From Sedimentisphaerales bacterium (GTDB lineage: Bacteria; Planctomycetota; Phycisphaerae; Sedimentisphaerales; Anaerobacaceae), in the NCBI GenBank assembly GCA_030630905.1, contig DAOVMB010000203.1:1-5569 (forward strand): 5,569 nt of DNA. Reading direction: 5' to 3'. A program made the translations under genes and the position numbers. Shown here one piece after another: positions 5,344-5,569 of this stretch (position 1 is the first letter of the stretch; each line of letters begins with the position of its first letter). The notes beneath the pieces were generated by a model. That model was given only the letters and a program-made list of their open reading frames with translations. It searched no databases and was not told the origin of the DNA.

Positions 5344-5569
5344 ATGATTGAAATTACTAATGACATGTCTATTTCAGAGGATGAGCTTGTTTTCAAGGTC
5401 TCCCGGAGCAGCGGGCCGGGGGGACAGAATGTCAACAAGGTCAATACTCGGGTAACGCTGTTTTTCGATGTGGCTAATTGCGGGAGTCTCTCCGATTGGC
5501 AAAAGCAGAGGATACTCACCCGCCTTGCGACGCGTGCCGACAAGAATGGCGTGCTAAGAGTTGTCTCGC
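5344..5569 (+). CDS. arfB: ArfB/YaeJ-type peptidyl-tRNA hydrolase, 3'-truncated by window end
   Basis: ArfB (YaeJ, ICT1-like) is a codon-independent release-factor homologue that frees nascent chains from ribosomes stalled without a stop codon. Only the first 75 residues are present. They include the catalytic GGQ at 26-28 in the context SRSSGPGGQNVNKVNT, the class I release-factor catalytic loop, followed by a beta strand VTLFFDV. The N-terminus MIEITNDMSISEDEL begins directly with the catalytic domain, as in YaeJ, with no codon-recognition domain. The basic C-terminal tail that enters the mRNA channel in ArfB lies outside the window, so PrfH or another small GGQ protein cannot be wholly excluded. 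The start is ATG 5344 with only a weak GAG about 9 nt upstream. It lies 130 bp after pheS behind a candidate terminator, so it is probably a separate transcription unit with a related job. Confidence 0.85.
   Translation, partial: MIEITNDMSISEDELVFKVSRSSGPGGQNVNKVNTRVTLFFDVANCGSLSDWQKQRILTRLATRADKNGVLRVVS

Overview
The window carries a bacterial translation operon in the conserved order thrS, infC, rpmI, rplT, pheS, all on the + strand. A divergently transcribed FHA-domain gene lies on its left (- strand, complete). The 5' part of an ArfB/YaeJ-type peptidyl-tRNA hydrolase gene lies on its right (+ strand, cut by the window end). Base composition is moderate, Shine-Dalgarno (SD) use is uneven, and intergenic spacers are unusually long for this operon. 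A planctomycete-like bacterium, possibly Phycisphaerae, would fit the divergent small FHA gene and the loose spacing. That is an impression, and no marker in the window proves it.

Layout. 5-454 (-): FHA protein. 455-642: divergent promoter region with two well-formed sigma70-type promoters, TTGCTA-N17-TATAAT to the left and TTGACA-N17-TAAATT to the right. 643-2559: threonyl-tRNA synthetase. 2560-2649: spacer with a small hairpin. 2650-3165: IF3, best read from a non-canonical ATA start. 3166-3478: a 313-base spacer with several inverted repeats, a T8 tract, a candidate internal promoter and a 10-bp imperfect stem in front of rpmI. 3479-3673: L35. 3674-3798: spacer with a degenerate 7-bp repeat array. 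3799-4155: L20. 4156-4223: spacer with a second, different 7-bp repeat array touching the pheS start. 4224-5213: phenylalanyl-tRNA synthetase alpha subunit. 5232-5254: candidate terminator. 5344-end: ArfB-like protein.

Together the operon makes two aminoacyl-tRNA synthetase polypeptides, the initiation factor that proofreads start codons, and two large-subunit ribosomal proteins. In studied bacteria IF3 represses its own message through a poor start codon, and L20 represses infC-rpmI-rplT through an RNA structure. The ATA start of infC and the structured leader before rpmI are where the same logic would be expected here. pheT does not follow pheS, unlike in the classic operon. I see no mobile element, CRISPR array, RNA gene or clearly new multi-gene system. 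The most interesting items are the AUA starts, the rpmI leader and the paired heptad repeat arrays.
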